From NCBI GenBank assembly GCA_026987075.1, contig JALSNI010000046.1, positions 1 through 37,218 of the forward strand: 37,218 nucleotides of DNA, given 5' to 3'. The stretch is from Persephonella sp. (GTDB lineage Bacteria > Aquificota > Aquificia > Aquificales > Hydrogenothermaceae). This document shows, one piece after another, positions 1-6,470 of the stretch (its first letter is position 1; each line of letters starts with the position of its first letter). The notes under the pieces were generated by a model. The model was not told the DNA's origin. It saw nothing but the letters and a program-made list of their open reading frames with translations, and did not search any database. Position numbers and translations under genes: made by a program.

Positions 1-540
1 GGGGTAAATCTTGCAAACTTTAAACTTGCCTATTACACAGACTCTAATAGATGGATTTCTTTCATTGCTTTTCTGCTTTGCGTAGTATCCATTGGTGTTT
101 TATTCCTTTATAACCTAAAAACAAGCCCTGAGAGTTTACAGTCTTCACTGGTTGTCCTTGTTTTAACATTTTTGTTTGAGCTGTTTTATAGGCTTTTCAC
201 AAAAGTAAGAATAAAAGAGTATATAGATTGGCGATTAAAAGAAGGGGAAAAGGTAATTAAAGAATACGAAAGTGTAATTCCTAAAATAAAAGATAAGTTA
301 TCAGACAAAATTAAAGATGCAGAGGTATTTATTGAAGGAAACATATTAAAGTCTAAAGATAAAGCAGGTCATATTAATGTTGTCGTTTTTACTGATGAAC
401 CTGTAGAAGATATATACAAACAAGAAGCAGAGCTGAAGAAAAGTGTAGGCTTAAAAGAATATCATCCAGTTCACATTAAAATTATAGATAAAAACAAAAA
501 AAGTGAATACTTAAAAAAGTCTCATCTAAAAAGTGTTTAG
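1..540 (+). CDS. Membrane protein with nucleotidyltransferase-like domain (5' cut by window)
   Basis: The frame is open from base 1, so the true start lies left of the window. The visible N-terminal part gives two hydrophobic stretches at about bases 52-115 and 136-190, probably two membrane helices. A charged cytoplasmic domain of roughly 110 residues follows. Its core, around bases 316-460, reads like the small archaeal-type nucleotidyltransferase fold: strand, glycine turn, strand, then a helix and a HPVHIKIID strand. The catalytic signature is lost, because the usual GS is GN (in IEGNILKSKDK) and the usual DxD is HIN. If the fold assignment is right, this is a membrane-tethered pseudo-enzyme. 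The flavodoxin gene starts 10 bases after the stop, so the two are probably co-transcribed. Being a gene is near certain; the fold is a tentative reading by eye. Confidence 0.75.
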   Translation, partial: GVNLANFKLAYYTDSNRWISFIAFLLCVVSIGVLFLYNLKTSPESLQSSLVVLVLTFLFELFYRLFTKVRIKEYIDWRLKEGEKVIKEYESVIPKIKDKLSDKIKDAEVFIEGNILKSKDKAGHINVVVFTDEPVEDIYKQEAELKKSVGLKEYHPVHIKIIDKNKKSEYLKKSHLKSV

Positions 541-550
541 GAGGGTTCAC

Positions 551-1084
551 ATGGGAAAGGTATTGGTTTTATACGATACCCAGACTGGACATACAAAAAA
601 GATGGCAGAGTATGTGGCAAAAGGGGCACAGAAATTTCCTGTTGAGGTAAGACTAAAATCTGTTGATGAGGCAACAAAAGATGATGTTCTGTGGTGTGAT
701 GGTATAGCTGTTGGCAGTCCCACACATCTTGGAGTTATGTCCTGGAAAATGAAGAAATTCTGGGATGAACTTGTTGACTACTGGGGGGAGATTGACGGAA
801 AAATTGGATGTGCCTTTTCCTCTTCAGGAGGATGGGGTGGAGGAAACGAGATCGCCTGTATGTCTATACTGACAATGCTGATGAATTACGGCTTTTTGGT
901 TTTTGGTATAACAGACTATACAGGAGATAAGTTTACACTCCATTATGGGGCAGTCTGTGCTGGAGAGCCGAGGAAGGAGGAGGAAATTAAAGCCTGTGAA
1001 AGGCTTGGAGAGAGACTTGCCCAGTGGGTTTTAATATATGTAGATGGTAAAAAGGAGTATCTCCAGAGTTTGAAGAAACCTTAA
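551..1084 (+). CDS. Flavodoxin-family (WrbA-like) FMN protein
   Basis: A 177-residue flavodoxin-fold protein, expected to bind FMN and carry electrons or reduce quinones in the cytoplasm. The phosphate-binding loop TQTGHTKKMA sits at about residues 8-17. The second loop has GSPTHLGVMSWKMKKFWD near residue 56, and the third has the glycine-rich SSSGGWGGGNE near residue 90. The order and spacing match the NAD(P)H:quinone oxidoreductase and multimeric flavodoxin group. The frame is open 18 bases further upstream, but ATG 551 has GGAGGG at 540-545 with 5-base spacing and leaves the normal short N-terminus before the first strand. It follows the membrane-protein gene by 10 bases and precedes the zinc-ribbon gene by 75 bases. 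The exact substrate cannot be told from sequence. Confidence 0.9.
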   Translation: MGKVLVLYDTQTGHTKKMAEYVAKGAQKFPVEVRLKSVDEATKDDVLWCDGIAVGSPTHLGVMSWKMKKFWDELVDYWGEIDGKIGCAFSSSGGWGGGNEIACMSILTMLMNYGFLVFGITDYTGDKFTLHYGAVCAGEPRKEEEIKACERLGERLAQWVLIYVDGKKEYLQSLKKP

Positions 1085-1106
1085 TCAAAACTTCATAAAA
1101 CCTTAA

Positions 1107-1156
1107 CATTCACCTCCTACAATATAGTCAGAAATAAAATAGAAAGGAGGTGAATG
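1107..1156 (+). promoter_or_regulatory. Perfect 12-bp inverted repeat enclosing ribosome site and first ATG
   Basis: CATTCACCTCCT at 1107-1118 is the exact reverse complement of AGGAGGTGAATG at 1145-1156, with a 26-base loop. In RNA the right arm holds the whole Shine-Dalgarno sequence of the zinc-ribbon gene and its first possible ATG (1154). The left arm contains CACCTCCT, the same string as the anti-Shine-Dalgarno end of 16S rRNA. The hairpin would block ribosome access if transcription starts upstream of 1107, for example by read-through from the flavodoxin gene. A TACAAT at 1118-1123 could instead be a -10 box, in which case the left arm would not be transcribed. Confidence 0.6.
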
Positions 1157-1159
1157 ATA

Positions 1160-1330
1160 ATGAAGACAAAAGAGTTAGACATCAGATTTGAGACTGTCAA
1201 AATTATCTGTCCCAGATGTAAGACAGAGCAGGAAGAGGTTGTGATTGTCTCAAGGTCTGTCGGCATTATTGACGTCCAGTGTAAAAACTGTAAAAAAAGA
1301 GTTGTAGAACTCAGAATCTTCAATCAGTAG
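1160..1330 (+). CDS. Small zinc-ribbon protein, 56 residues
   Basis: A short gene encoding a 56-residue protein with two CxxC pairs, CPRC at residues 17-20 and CKNC at about 42-45, separated by a beta-rich stretch. This is the layout of a minimal four-cysteine zinc ribbon, so it probably binds one zinc ion; the function is unknown. It has one of the strongest ribosome sites in the window (AAAGGAGGTGA, 1143-1153). ATG 1160 gives 9-base spacing and is preferred, but ATG 1154, two codons earlier, is also possible. The ribosome site is buried in a 12-bp inverted repeat. The gene converges on the porin-like gene and overlaps its 3' end by 7 bases. The opposite-strand frame here is only its shadow. 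Confidence 0.75.
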   Translation: MKTKELDIRFETVKIICPRCKTEQEEVVIVSRSVGIIDVQCKNCKKRVVELRIFNQ

Positions 1331-2385
1331 GACAGGTATATCCTTCCTCCTGCCACCACATCTTCTTTTTTCTCTTTTATATACTGCAGGTCAGCTGTTA
1401 CAGATAGATGTTTGTTGATATTTACTGAATAATAACATTCGCAGGCGGATATGTTGTCTGTTTTATCTCCCTTTATAAAACCGTATGCTACACCTAATCT
1501 GTCCTGAGCGATTATCTTCTTTATCTCAGCCCCGCCTGATATAAAATGTCTGTAATCCCCATCAGACATACCTCCTCTGAAGAATAAACCGTATCTGCTG
1601 TTTACAGTGTAATCCATAGACAGCCCTGTTCCTTTGTATTCTTCTCCTCCAAAAACATAAAAGTAGTAAGGTCTTACATTTAATTTTTCTGTTTCATACT
1701 CTACCTCTAATATCCCAGTATATCCTTCATCAGGACTGTTTTTAATGTAAACTCCTGTTATTCCTGCCCTGTCAGACATCTGGTAATGAAGATACGCACC
1801 AGGATTGTAAGATGGCAGTGATGCCACCGGGTTATTTATAAACATACTGTTTAAAAACTGTATATGCTCGTCGTTTGCATATCTGTTTGTGTCAACAAAT
1901 GCTGTTGAGTCAATAATACCTCCTGCCACTGATAAACTGCCTATATCCTTCTGATAAAAAATTTCTAAAAGATACTCCCTTCCTGTACCATTGATATCCC
2001 TCAGGTAGTCTTCAAGGTCGTCTCCTGTCGTGGCGATAGAGTATCCTAATCTTTCTGTTTTTTTTGTTATACCGTTGCCAACAGTATAAGAAGCATTAAA
2101 AAACAGGTGGTCTGTATCTGAAGGGTTAATGCTGAAGAATGCGTGGAATGTGTTGTAAATAGCTGAATAGTTTCTTATCTGCTGGAAGACAGTAGCGTTA
2201 ACAAAGTCAACCCTGTGAAGGTGTTTCTCGTGCTCCAATATAAATGGTTTTTCTGTATCCTGAGCAAAGGAAGTTCCTGCCATAATCAAAATGATGTATG
2301 AGCATTTACTGCATTTTTTCCCTTTTGTTTTTTTGTAAAGGAAGTACACAGACAATGCCACGAAAGCAGGTATGAGGAAATCCAT
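1324..2385 (-). CDS. Porin-like beta-barrel protein with Cys-rich membrane N-terminus
   Basis: 353 residues. From about residue 45 on, the sequence alternates polar and aromatic residues and ends in SY, as expected of an outer-membrane barrel. Repeated strands such as LEVEYETEKLNVRPYYFYVF suggest a carbohydrate-porin-like (OprB/alginate-type) channel. The N-terminus is odd. Residues 1-30 form a membrane helix followed by KKTKGKKCSKCS, which resembles the small FeoB-associated Cys-rich membrane proteins. Directly after it comes a second short hydrophobic run ending TSFAQ that looks like the end of a signal peptide. ATG 2385 has a good ribosome site (GGAGGG, 6-base spacing). An internal GTG at codon 13 would give a more ordinary secreted protein. 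It follows the 66-residue gene by 11 bases in the same operon. Porin class is an inference. Confidence 0.7.
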   Translation of the reverse strand: MDFLIPAFVALSVYFLYKKTKGKKCSKCSYIILIMAGTSFAQDTEKPFILEHEKHLHRVDFVNATVFQQIRNYSAIYNTFHAFFSINPSDTDHLFFNASYTVGNGITKKTERLGYSIATTGDDLEDYLRDINGTGREYLLEIFYQKDIGSLSVAGGIIDSTAFVDTNRYANDEHIQFLNSMFINNPVASLPSYNPGAYLHYQMSDRAGITGVYIKNSPDEGYTGILEVEYETEKLNVRPYYFYVFGGEEYKGTGLSMDYTVNSRYGLFFRGGMSDGDYRHFISGGAEIKKIIAQDRLGVAYGFIKGDKTDNISACECYYSVNINKHLSVTADLQYIKEKKEDVVAGGRIYLSY

Positions 2386-2396
2386 TTTACTCCCTC

Positions 2397-2597
2397 CTAA
2401 AATACCTGTGGGACTTTCTTTCTGTTTTTACATTCTCTGCATATATGGTCAAGATGCATTTGCTGAATCAGTAGTATCGTTTCGTAGAAAGCCCTGAACA
2501 TCTGCTCCTTTTCTATGTAGCTGTCAGCTTTTGAGATGATATAGCAGTAGTGATGGGACAGAGTTTCTATCTTTTTTTCAAGCTCTGTTATGTTCAT
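2397..2597 (-). CDS. Small Cys/His-containing helical protein, unknown
   Basis: A 66-residue protein that looks mostly helical, with heptad-like hydrophobic spacing. It carries possible metal ligands: HHYC near residue 15 and HLDHICREC near residues 48-56, the latter ending in a CxxC. I do not recognise the family. The start is well supported by AAGGAGGAG six bases before the ATG. It is first in a two-gene operon with the porin-like protein (11-base gap) and lies directly beside the Fur-box-like palindrome at 2618-2636. That context, plus the FeoB-associated look of the next gene's N-terminus, suggests a role in iron handling. This is inference only. Confidence 0.7.
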   Translation of the reverse strand: MNITELEKKIETLSHHYCYIISKADSYIEKEQMFRAFYETILLIQQMHLDHICRECKNRKKVPQVF

Positions 2598-2617
2598 GAT
2601 TTGCTCCTCCTTTTGTG

Positions 2618-2636
2618 ATTGAGAATTAGTCTCAAT
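2618..2636. promoter_or_regulatory. Fur-box-like palindrome between divergent genes
   Basis: ATTGAGAATTAGTCTCAAT has 7-bp perfect arms around a 5-base centre. Its inner 15 bases match the 7-1-7 Fur consensus TGATAATnATTATCA at 11 of 14 informative positions, by hand comparison. It lies in the 87-base gap between the 66-residue gene (-) and apbE (+). It overlaps the -35 box of the predicted apbE promoter and ends about 20 bases from the start of the divergent gene, so bound repressor could shut both directions. Confidence 0.6.
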
Positions 2637-2647
2637 TTTGATAGAAT
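2619..2647 (+). promoter_or_regulatory. Predicted sigma-70-type promoter of apbE
   Basis: TTGAGA (2619-2624) and TAGAAT (2642-2647) are each one base from the -35 and -10 consensus, with an ideal 17-base spacer. The start of transcription would be near 2654, about 30 bases before ATG 2685. The -35 box is inside the Fur-box-like palindrome. Confidence 0.6.
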
Positions 2648-2684
2648 TTTAATAGGTAAAAATCTGCCTGTCAAGGAGAATTTT

Positions 2685-3599
2685 ATGTATCTGATAACTG
2701 TAGCACTTCTTGTTTGTGTAAGCCTTTCTTTTCCTTACGAAAGGACAAAATACATAATGGGAATTCCAGTCACTGTGAAAACAGACCGCAGAGAAGTTCC
2801 AGCGAAAATTTTTTCTGTTTTTAAAAAGGTTGATTTTTACTTTTCTAATTATCGGAAAGACAGTATTCTGTGCAGACTAAACAGACAAAAAATTCTAAAT
2901 ATAGATAACTTTTTCCGCCAGATGTTAGAAAAATCTCTAACTATATATAAGGATACATATGGATACACAGATATAAGCATAGGTAATCTGACTGTCAGGA
3001 ATGGTCACGCTGTAGATAGATGTCCTGCTGAAAAGTCAGACACAACAGGAATACAGAACATTACCATCAAAGGAAGTGTTGTAGTACTGAAAAATGGTAT
3101 ATCACTGGATTTTGGAGCTGTGGGAAAAGGATTTGCTGTTGATAGGGCAGTTGAAGAGATAAGGGGCGAAACAGAGAAAACAGTAATCAATGCGTCAGGA
3201 GAGATAAGATGCATCGGAAAGTGTAGCGTGTTTATAAAAAATCCTTTTGGGAATGGTGCTGTTGCTCACTTTAAGACTGTTAAGCAGGAGACAGGTATAT
3301 CAACCAGTGGAACTTATGAGAGGGGAAACCATCTGTTTAATCCTTTCAGAAAAGAATTTTCAGCCTCTTTTATTTCTATAACCCTGTTTTCTGATATTGA
3401 AAATGTGTACCTTGATGGTTATGCAACAGCTGTATCTGTTATGCCAGAGGAGATGGCTGTTGAGTTTTTAAACAGAAAGAAGATAGGTTTTGTGCTGATA
3501 AAAAAAGAAAGATGCTACATAAAGGGCAGGTACAACGACAGATTTATCACAGAGCTAACATTTCTGATAAATCTTCCTGAGTGTAAAAAGCGCAGATAA
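2685..3599 (+). CDS. apbE: FAD:protein FMN transferase (ApbE family)
   Basis: 304 residues. ApbE enzymes cut FAD and attach FMN covalently to a Thr or Ser of exported proteins, using Mg2+. The family landmarks are in order: DISIGNLT near residue 96, SLDFGAVGKGFAVD at about 140-153, NASGEIRCIG at about 169-178, ISTSGTYER at about 205-213, and the metal site DGYAT at 244-248. The N-terminus is hydrophobic with a signal-like stretch, fitting a periplasmic enzyme. ATG 2685 has AAGGAG six bases upstream. The frame is open further left, but that start would need ATT and lies inside the operator. Its likely substrate is the FMN-binding protein at 4474-5001, which has a TGAT motif. The last 45 bases overlap the convergent membrane-protein gene. 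The predicted promoter carries a Fur-box-like site, suggesting induction under iron limitation. Confidence 0.9.
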   Translation: MYLITVALLVCVSLSFPYERTKYIMGIPVTVKTDRREVPAKIFSVFKKVDFYFSNYRKDSILCRLNRQKILNIDNFFRQMLEKSLTIYKDTYGYTDISIGNLTVRNGHAVDRCPAEKSDTTGIQNITIKGSVVVLKNGISLDFGAVGKGFAVDRAVEEIRGETEKTVINASGEIRCIGKCSVFIKNPFGNGAVAHFKTVKQETGISTSGTYERGNHLFNPFRKEFSASFISITLFSDIENVYLDGYATAVSVMPEEMAVEFLNRKKIGFVLIKKERCYIKGRYNDRFITELTFLINLPECKKRR

Positions 3600-4004
3600 A
3601 ACAAAGGCAAATACAGAAGCACCTATAAAGATTAAAAATGTAAAAATCTTGGTAAATGCCACATTTTCGTTTGTTAAGATAACAAAAGGTATTGCAAAGT
3701 TTAGAAAAATAAAGACAAACGTTATTCCTGCAGCTATGAAGTACAGCTTTTTGACAGGAAAAAAGTAAAAAAAGTGATATATAACAAAAAACATCACAGA
3801 AACAGCTATAAAGTGGGGCAGATGAATCTCTAACAGTCCTGTAAAGCTTTTTTTCTGTATAAACATCTCAGGATTACCGTGGATGTACTGGTTTATCTTC
3901 TGGACTGAAAAGCCGTATCTGTCTAAATACAGGTAAACAGCTGTAAGTAGCTCCCCTAAAAACAGCAAGGCAAACATCAGGACAAGCAAAAATGCCGGCT
4001 TCAT
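3555..4004 (-). CDS. Small four-helix membrane protein, paralogue of the next gene
   Basis: 149 residues with about four membrane helices (roughly 3-27, 62-82, 87-110 and 118-143). An extracytoplasmic loop between helices 1 and 2 holds YIHGNPEMF, and helix 2 begins LEIHLPHF. The neighbouring 158-residue protein repeats this plan (AGNPDIF, then VEKVHIELF), so the two look like diverged copies that may form a heterodimer. The conserved His at the head of helix 2 could hold haem or interact with a flavin; this is speculation. I do not recognise the family. The gene is last of an operon whose members overlap by 4 bases (ATGA), with the FMN-binding protein first, so a shared redox function is likely. 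Its 3' end overlaps apbE by 45 bases. Confidence 0.8.
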   Translation of the reverse strand: MKPAFLLVLMFALLFLGELLTAVYLYLDRYGFSVQKINQYIHGNPEMFIQKKSFTGLLEIHLPHFIAVSVMFFVIYHFFYFFPVKKLYFIAAGITFVFIFLNFAIPFVILTNENVAFTKIFTFLIFIGASVFAFVLSALFTLRKIYQKC

Positions 4005-4477
4005 TTTATCTTCCCTGCCGTGAAAAATATGATGTTCATAAGATTAACAGCAGAAATAACAGTAAGCAGTAAAGATAAGCTGATAGTATAAATGTTAGAA
4101 AACACAGCAGGATAAAGTTTTATCAGGAAGAAAGACAGCACATAAACCCATATGTTTAAAAAGGAAAAGATGGACAGGGTTATTTTGTGGCTGTCTTTGA
4201 TGTTTAATCTCAGGTTTATTGAAAACACAGTGAGAAAGACAACAGACAGCAGAAAAAGCTCAATATGAACCTTTTCCACTATCTGTCCTGTCTCTATTCC
4301 TTCTAAAAAAATATCAGGATTTCCTGCCACTAAGTTTTTGATATCTTCAGGGAAAAACTCTCCAGAAAGCAGTTTGTTTACTACAAAAAGAGTTAAAAAC
4401 CCCTGAACAAAGATAGACAGCATAACAACCAGAAATTTTATGTATGAAGCTTTCCTGTGCTGAACCACGTATCTCAT
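4001..4477 (-). CDS. Small four-helix membrane protein
   Basis: 158 residues, predicted four membrane helices (roughly 12-34, 68-88, 95-118 and 126-152). After helix 1 comes a loop with AGNPDIFLEG, then VEKVHIELF at the start of helix 2. This is the same arrangement as in the protein encoded just downstream, so they look like tandem duplicates. It overlaps the FMN-binding gene upstream and its paralogue downstream by 4 bases each, which implies coupled translation. The likely job is to anchor the flavinylated protein or pass electrons to it from the membrane. No haem, flavin or quinone motif is certain, and no family was recognised. Confidence 0.8.
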   Translation of the reverse strand: MRYVVQHRKASYIKFLVVMLSIFVQGFLTLFVVNKLLSGEFFPEDIKNLVAGNPDIFLEGIETGQIVEKVHIELFLLSVVFLTVFSINLRLNIKDSHKITLSIFSFLNIWVYVLSFFLIKLYPAVFSNIYTISLSLLLTVISAVNLMNIIFFTAGKIK

Positions 4478-5001
4478 TTTAGTTTTTCCCTCAGATAATA
4501 CTTACAGATACCTATTCCTTGACGAACAGAGTCTGTGATAACCCGGGAAGATAATGTGGCACCTGTAACATTGGGGATGTTCCTTTTTATGTAAGGGAGT
4601 TTTTCAGGAGAGAGATTTCTAAACAGTTTTAACCACTTTTCAGGGGGAATGTATTCTGGTGGTTCGTAAAATGCTATAATCTCCACGTCCAATACCTGAC
4701 AGTCTCTGTTCATTGTGATTAGAACAGTCTCTTTTTTTGTTCTTACCCTGTGGGAATGCAGAAGTGAGTAAGCAACAGTTTTACCTTCTTTGTCTTTTAT
4801 AAGATAAACAGTAAACAGAGAGCTTTTTATTTTTGTTTTAAACTGTTTTTCTATCAGCACTTTTTCCTTTTTTCCAAGGAGAAAACTTTTTTTTGTGTAA
4901 CTGTGCTGTGGAAACATATCTTTTATAGCTTTTTCTGGTTTTATCAGTAATCCACCATAGGAAAAACCTATCCATATCAAAAACGTCAGCATAAATCTCA
5001 T
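4474..5001 (-). CDS. Exported FMN-binding (flavinylated) protein
   Basis: 175 residues with an N-terminal hydrophobic export signal or anchor (residues 2-20) and a C-terminal FMN-binding domain like those of NqrC and RnfG. The covalent attachment motif is NVTGATLSS at residues 144-152, which makes Thr149 the probable FMN-phosphothreonine. Before it, YEPPEYIPPEKWLKLF resembles the family's substrate-binding segment. The frame opens at TTG 5007, but ATG 5001 is preferred because AGGAGG then sits six bases away. It leads an operon with two small membrane proteins, and apbE, the enzyme that would load the FMN, converges on the same operon. This arrangement matches known flavinylated extracytoplasmic electron-transfer systems. 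The electron donor and acceptor are unknown. Confidence 0.85.
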   Translation of the reverse strand: MRFMLTFLIWIGFSYGGLLIKPEKAIKDMFPQHSYTKKSFLLGKKEKVLIEKQFKTKIKSSLFTVYLIKDKEGKTVAYSLLHSHRVRTKKETVLITMNRDCQVLDVEIIAFYEPPEYIPPEKWLKLFRNLSPEKLPYIKRNIPNVTGATLSSRVITDSVRQGIGICKYYLREKLK

Positions 5002-5042
5002 CTTCAACCTCCTATATATCAGGTTAAAAACTTTTTCAGTTT

Positions 5043-5076
5043 TTTTTATGACAAATTTTCTGAAAAGTCATAAAAA
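5043..5076. promoter_or_regulatory. Inverted repeat between FMN-binding operon and porin
   Basis: TTTTTATGAC (5043-5052) and GTCATAAAAA (5067-5076) are perfect 10-bp arms. A nested inner pair, TTTTC and GAAAA, gives further symmetry. It sits in the 132-base gap between two divergent genes, which favours an operator over a terminator. A TTGTCA on the minus strand inside the left arm could be the -35 box of the FMN-binding operon. Confidence 0.45.
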
Positions 5077-5133
5077 CAAAGTTTTTAAAACTATAAATTA
5101 ATTGAAACAAAATCTCAATATCAGGAGGGAATA

Positions 5134-6369
5134 ATGAAGAGAATTTTATCTTTTGCTCTTTTAACAGGTTTATTTTCTTATTCTTATAGTGCAACTTTAC
5201 AGGAGATTGAGAGCAGACTGAAGCAGTTAGAGGAGCAGAATCAACAGCTGATAGAAGAGCTTGCAAATCTTAAACAGCAGGTTGAAATTCCTGAACTCAG
5301 ACAGCAGCAGTTTTCAGGTATGGGCTATGCAGCCTCAAAGGTTTACTTCACCCCTGCTGGGCTGTCTATTGGAGGATATGGAGAGATTATTTACCAGAGA
5401 TTTGAAAAATCCAACATAAAAGATAAAACAGACATTTACAGATTTATCCCATACATAGGTTACAAGTTTAACGACTGGATTATTCTTAATGCAGAAATAG
5501 AGTTTGAGCACGGAGCTGATACATCAAGAGGTGGAAAGGTAAAGATAGAGTTTGCCTATATGGATTTCCTTTTTAATGACTACTTTAATGTTAGACTTGG
5601 AAGCTATCTGATACCAGTGGGACTGACAAACCTTCTCCACGAACCTGTATTTTTTAACTCTGTTAACAGGCCAGAAGTGGAAACCTACATAATACCAACA
5701 ACATGGAATGAAAACGGAGTCCTGATATTCAGTAATATGGAAAAATGGAACTATCAGGTTGGTGTAGTAAACGGCTTTTACTATCAGGGATTTTCTGACA
5801 GCAAGTGGGTAAAAGGAGGAAGACAGGCTGGTGGGAAAGCACTGGCAGAGGACTTTGCATTTGTTGGAAGGATTGATTATACAGGAGTTGACGGACTGCT
5901 GTTTGGGGTTTCAGGATATACAGGAAATTCAGGGCAGGGAGACGGATTTGACGGGACGGTTACCCTTATTGACGGACACCTTAAGTATTCTTATAAAAAT
6001 TTAGATATTTCAGCCCTCTACGTTAAAGGATATCTGTCTGATGCAGACAAGATATCTACAGCAGTAGGAAAAACTGTTGGTAAGGAGGTCTACGGTTATT
6101 ATCTGAATGTTGCTTACGACATATTCCCTTTCTTTTCCGATAAAGACTACTCACTACCTGTCTTTGTTAGATATGAACGGTATAACACCCAGGAAAAAGT
6201 GCCGGCAGGCTTTACAAAAAACAGTCAGTACGACAAAACCATATGGACTGTTGGTCTGAACTTTAAGCCCCATCCTAACGTTATCCTGAAAGCCGATTAC
6301 CAGATTAGAGACAACAGACAGTTTAACGAGTCTGACATATTTGAACTTGGTCTTGGTTTCATCTTCTAA
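5134..6369 (+). CDS. Outer-membrane porin with N-terminal coiled coil (porin O/P-like)
   Basis: 411 residues. A signal peptide (MKRILSFALLTGLFSYSYSA) is followed by a coiled coil at about residues 20-50 (LQEIESRLKQLEEQNQQLIEEL), which in this porin type trimerises or reaches toward the cell wall. From about residue 75 on, the sequence is a chain of amphipathic strands ending in FELGLGFIF with a terminal Phe, the classic outer-membrane barrel ending. The style matches phosphate-selective porin O/P-like proteins, but the solute cannot be read from sequence. CAGGAGGG lies 4-5 bases before ATG 5134. It diverges from the FMN-binding operon across an inverted repeat and ends at a clear terminator (6402-6422), so it is probably a single-gene unit. 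It may supply the redox island with its substrate. Confidence 0.85.
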   Translation: MKRILSFALLTGLFSYSYSATLQEIESRLKQLEEQNQQLIEELANLKQQVEIPELRQQQFSGMGYAASKVYFTPAGLSIGGYGEIIYQRFEKSNIKDKTDIYRFIPYIGYKFNDWIILNAEIEFEHGADTSRGGKVKIEFAYMDFLFNDYFNVRLGSYLIPVGLTNLLHEPVFFNSVNRPEVETYIIPTTWNENGVLIFSNMEKWNYQVGVVNGFYYQGFSDSKWVKGGRQAGGKALAEDFAFVGRIDYTGVDGLLFGVSGYTGNSGQGDGFDGTVTLIDGHLKYSYKNLDISALYVKGYLSDADKISTAVGKTVGKEVYGYYLNVAYDIFPFFSDKDYSLPVFVRYERYNTQEKVPAGFTKNSQYDKTIWTVGLNFKPHPNVILKADYQIRDNRQFNESDIFELGLGFIF

Positions 6370-6401
6370 ACCTCCTGTTCCCTACTCCCCTATCTGCCAC
6401 T

Positions 6402-6422
6402 GCCCCGAAAGGGGCTTTTTTT
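6402..6422 (+). terminator. Intrinsic terminator after porin gene
   Basis: GCCCC (6402-6406), a GAAA tetraloop and GGGGC (6411-6415) are followed directly by seven T. It is 33 bases after the porin stop and separates it from mtaB. Confidence 0.9.
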
Positions 6423-6431
6423 CTGATTTTT

Positions 6432-6461
6432 TTCATTGGAATTTCATAAAATCTGTATAAA
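6432..6461 (+). promoter_or_regulatory. Predicted promoter giving a leaderless mtaB message
   Basis: TTCATT (6432-6437) and TATAAA (6456-6461) are 18 bases apart. Transcription should then start near 6468-6471, at or just before ATG 6471. No Shine-Dalgarno sequence is present before that ATG, which fits a leaderless transcript. Confidence 0.5.
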
Positions 6462-6470
6462 ATATACGAT

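Noticed and set aside
1117-1323. 68-residue open frame on the minus strand
   Set aside because: It is the shadow of the zinc-ribbon gene, which has a near-perfect ribosome site and two CxxC pairs.
5036-5266. 76-residue minus-strand frame
   Set aside because: It covers the divergent promoter region and the porin signal peptide and has no ribosome site.
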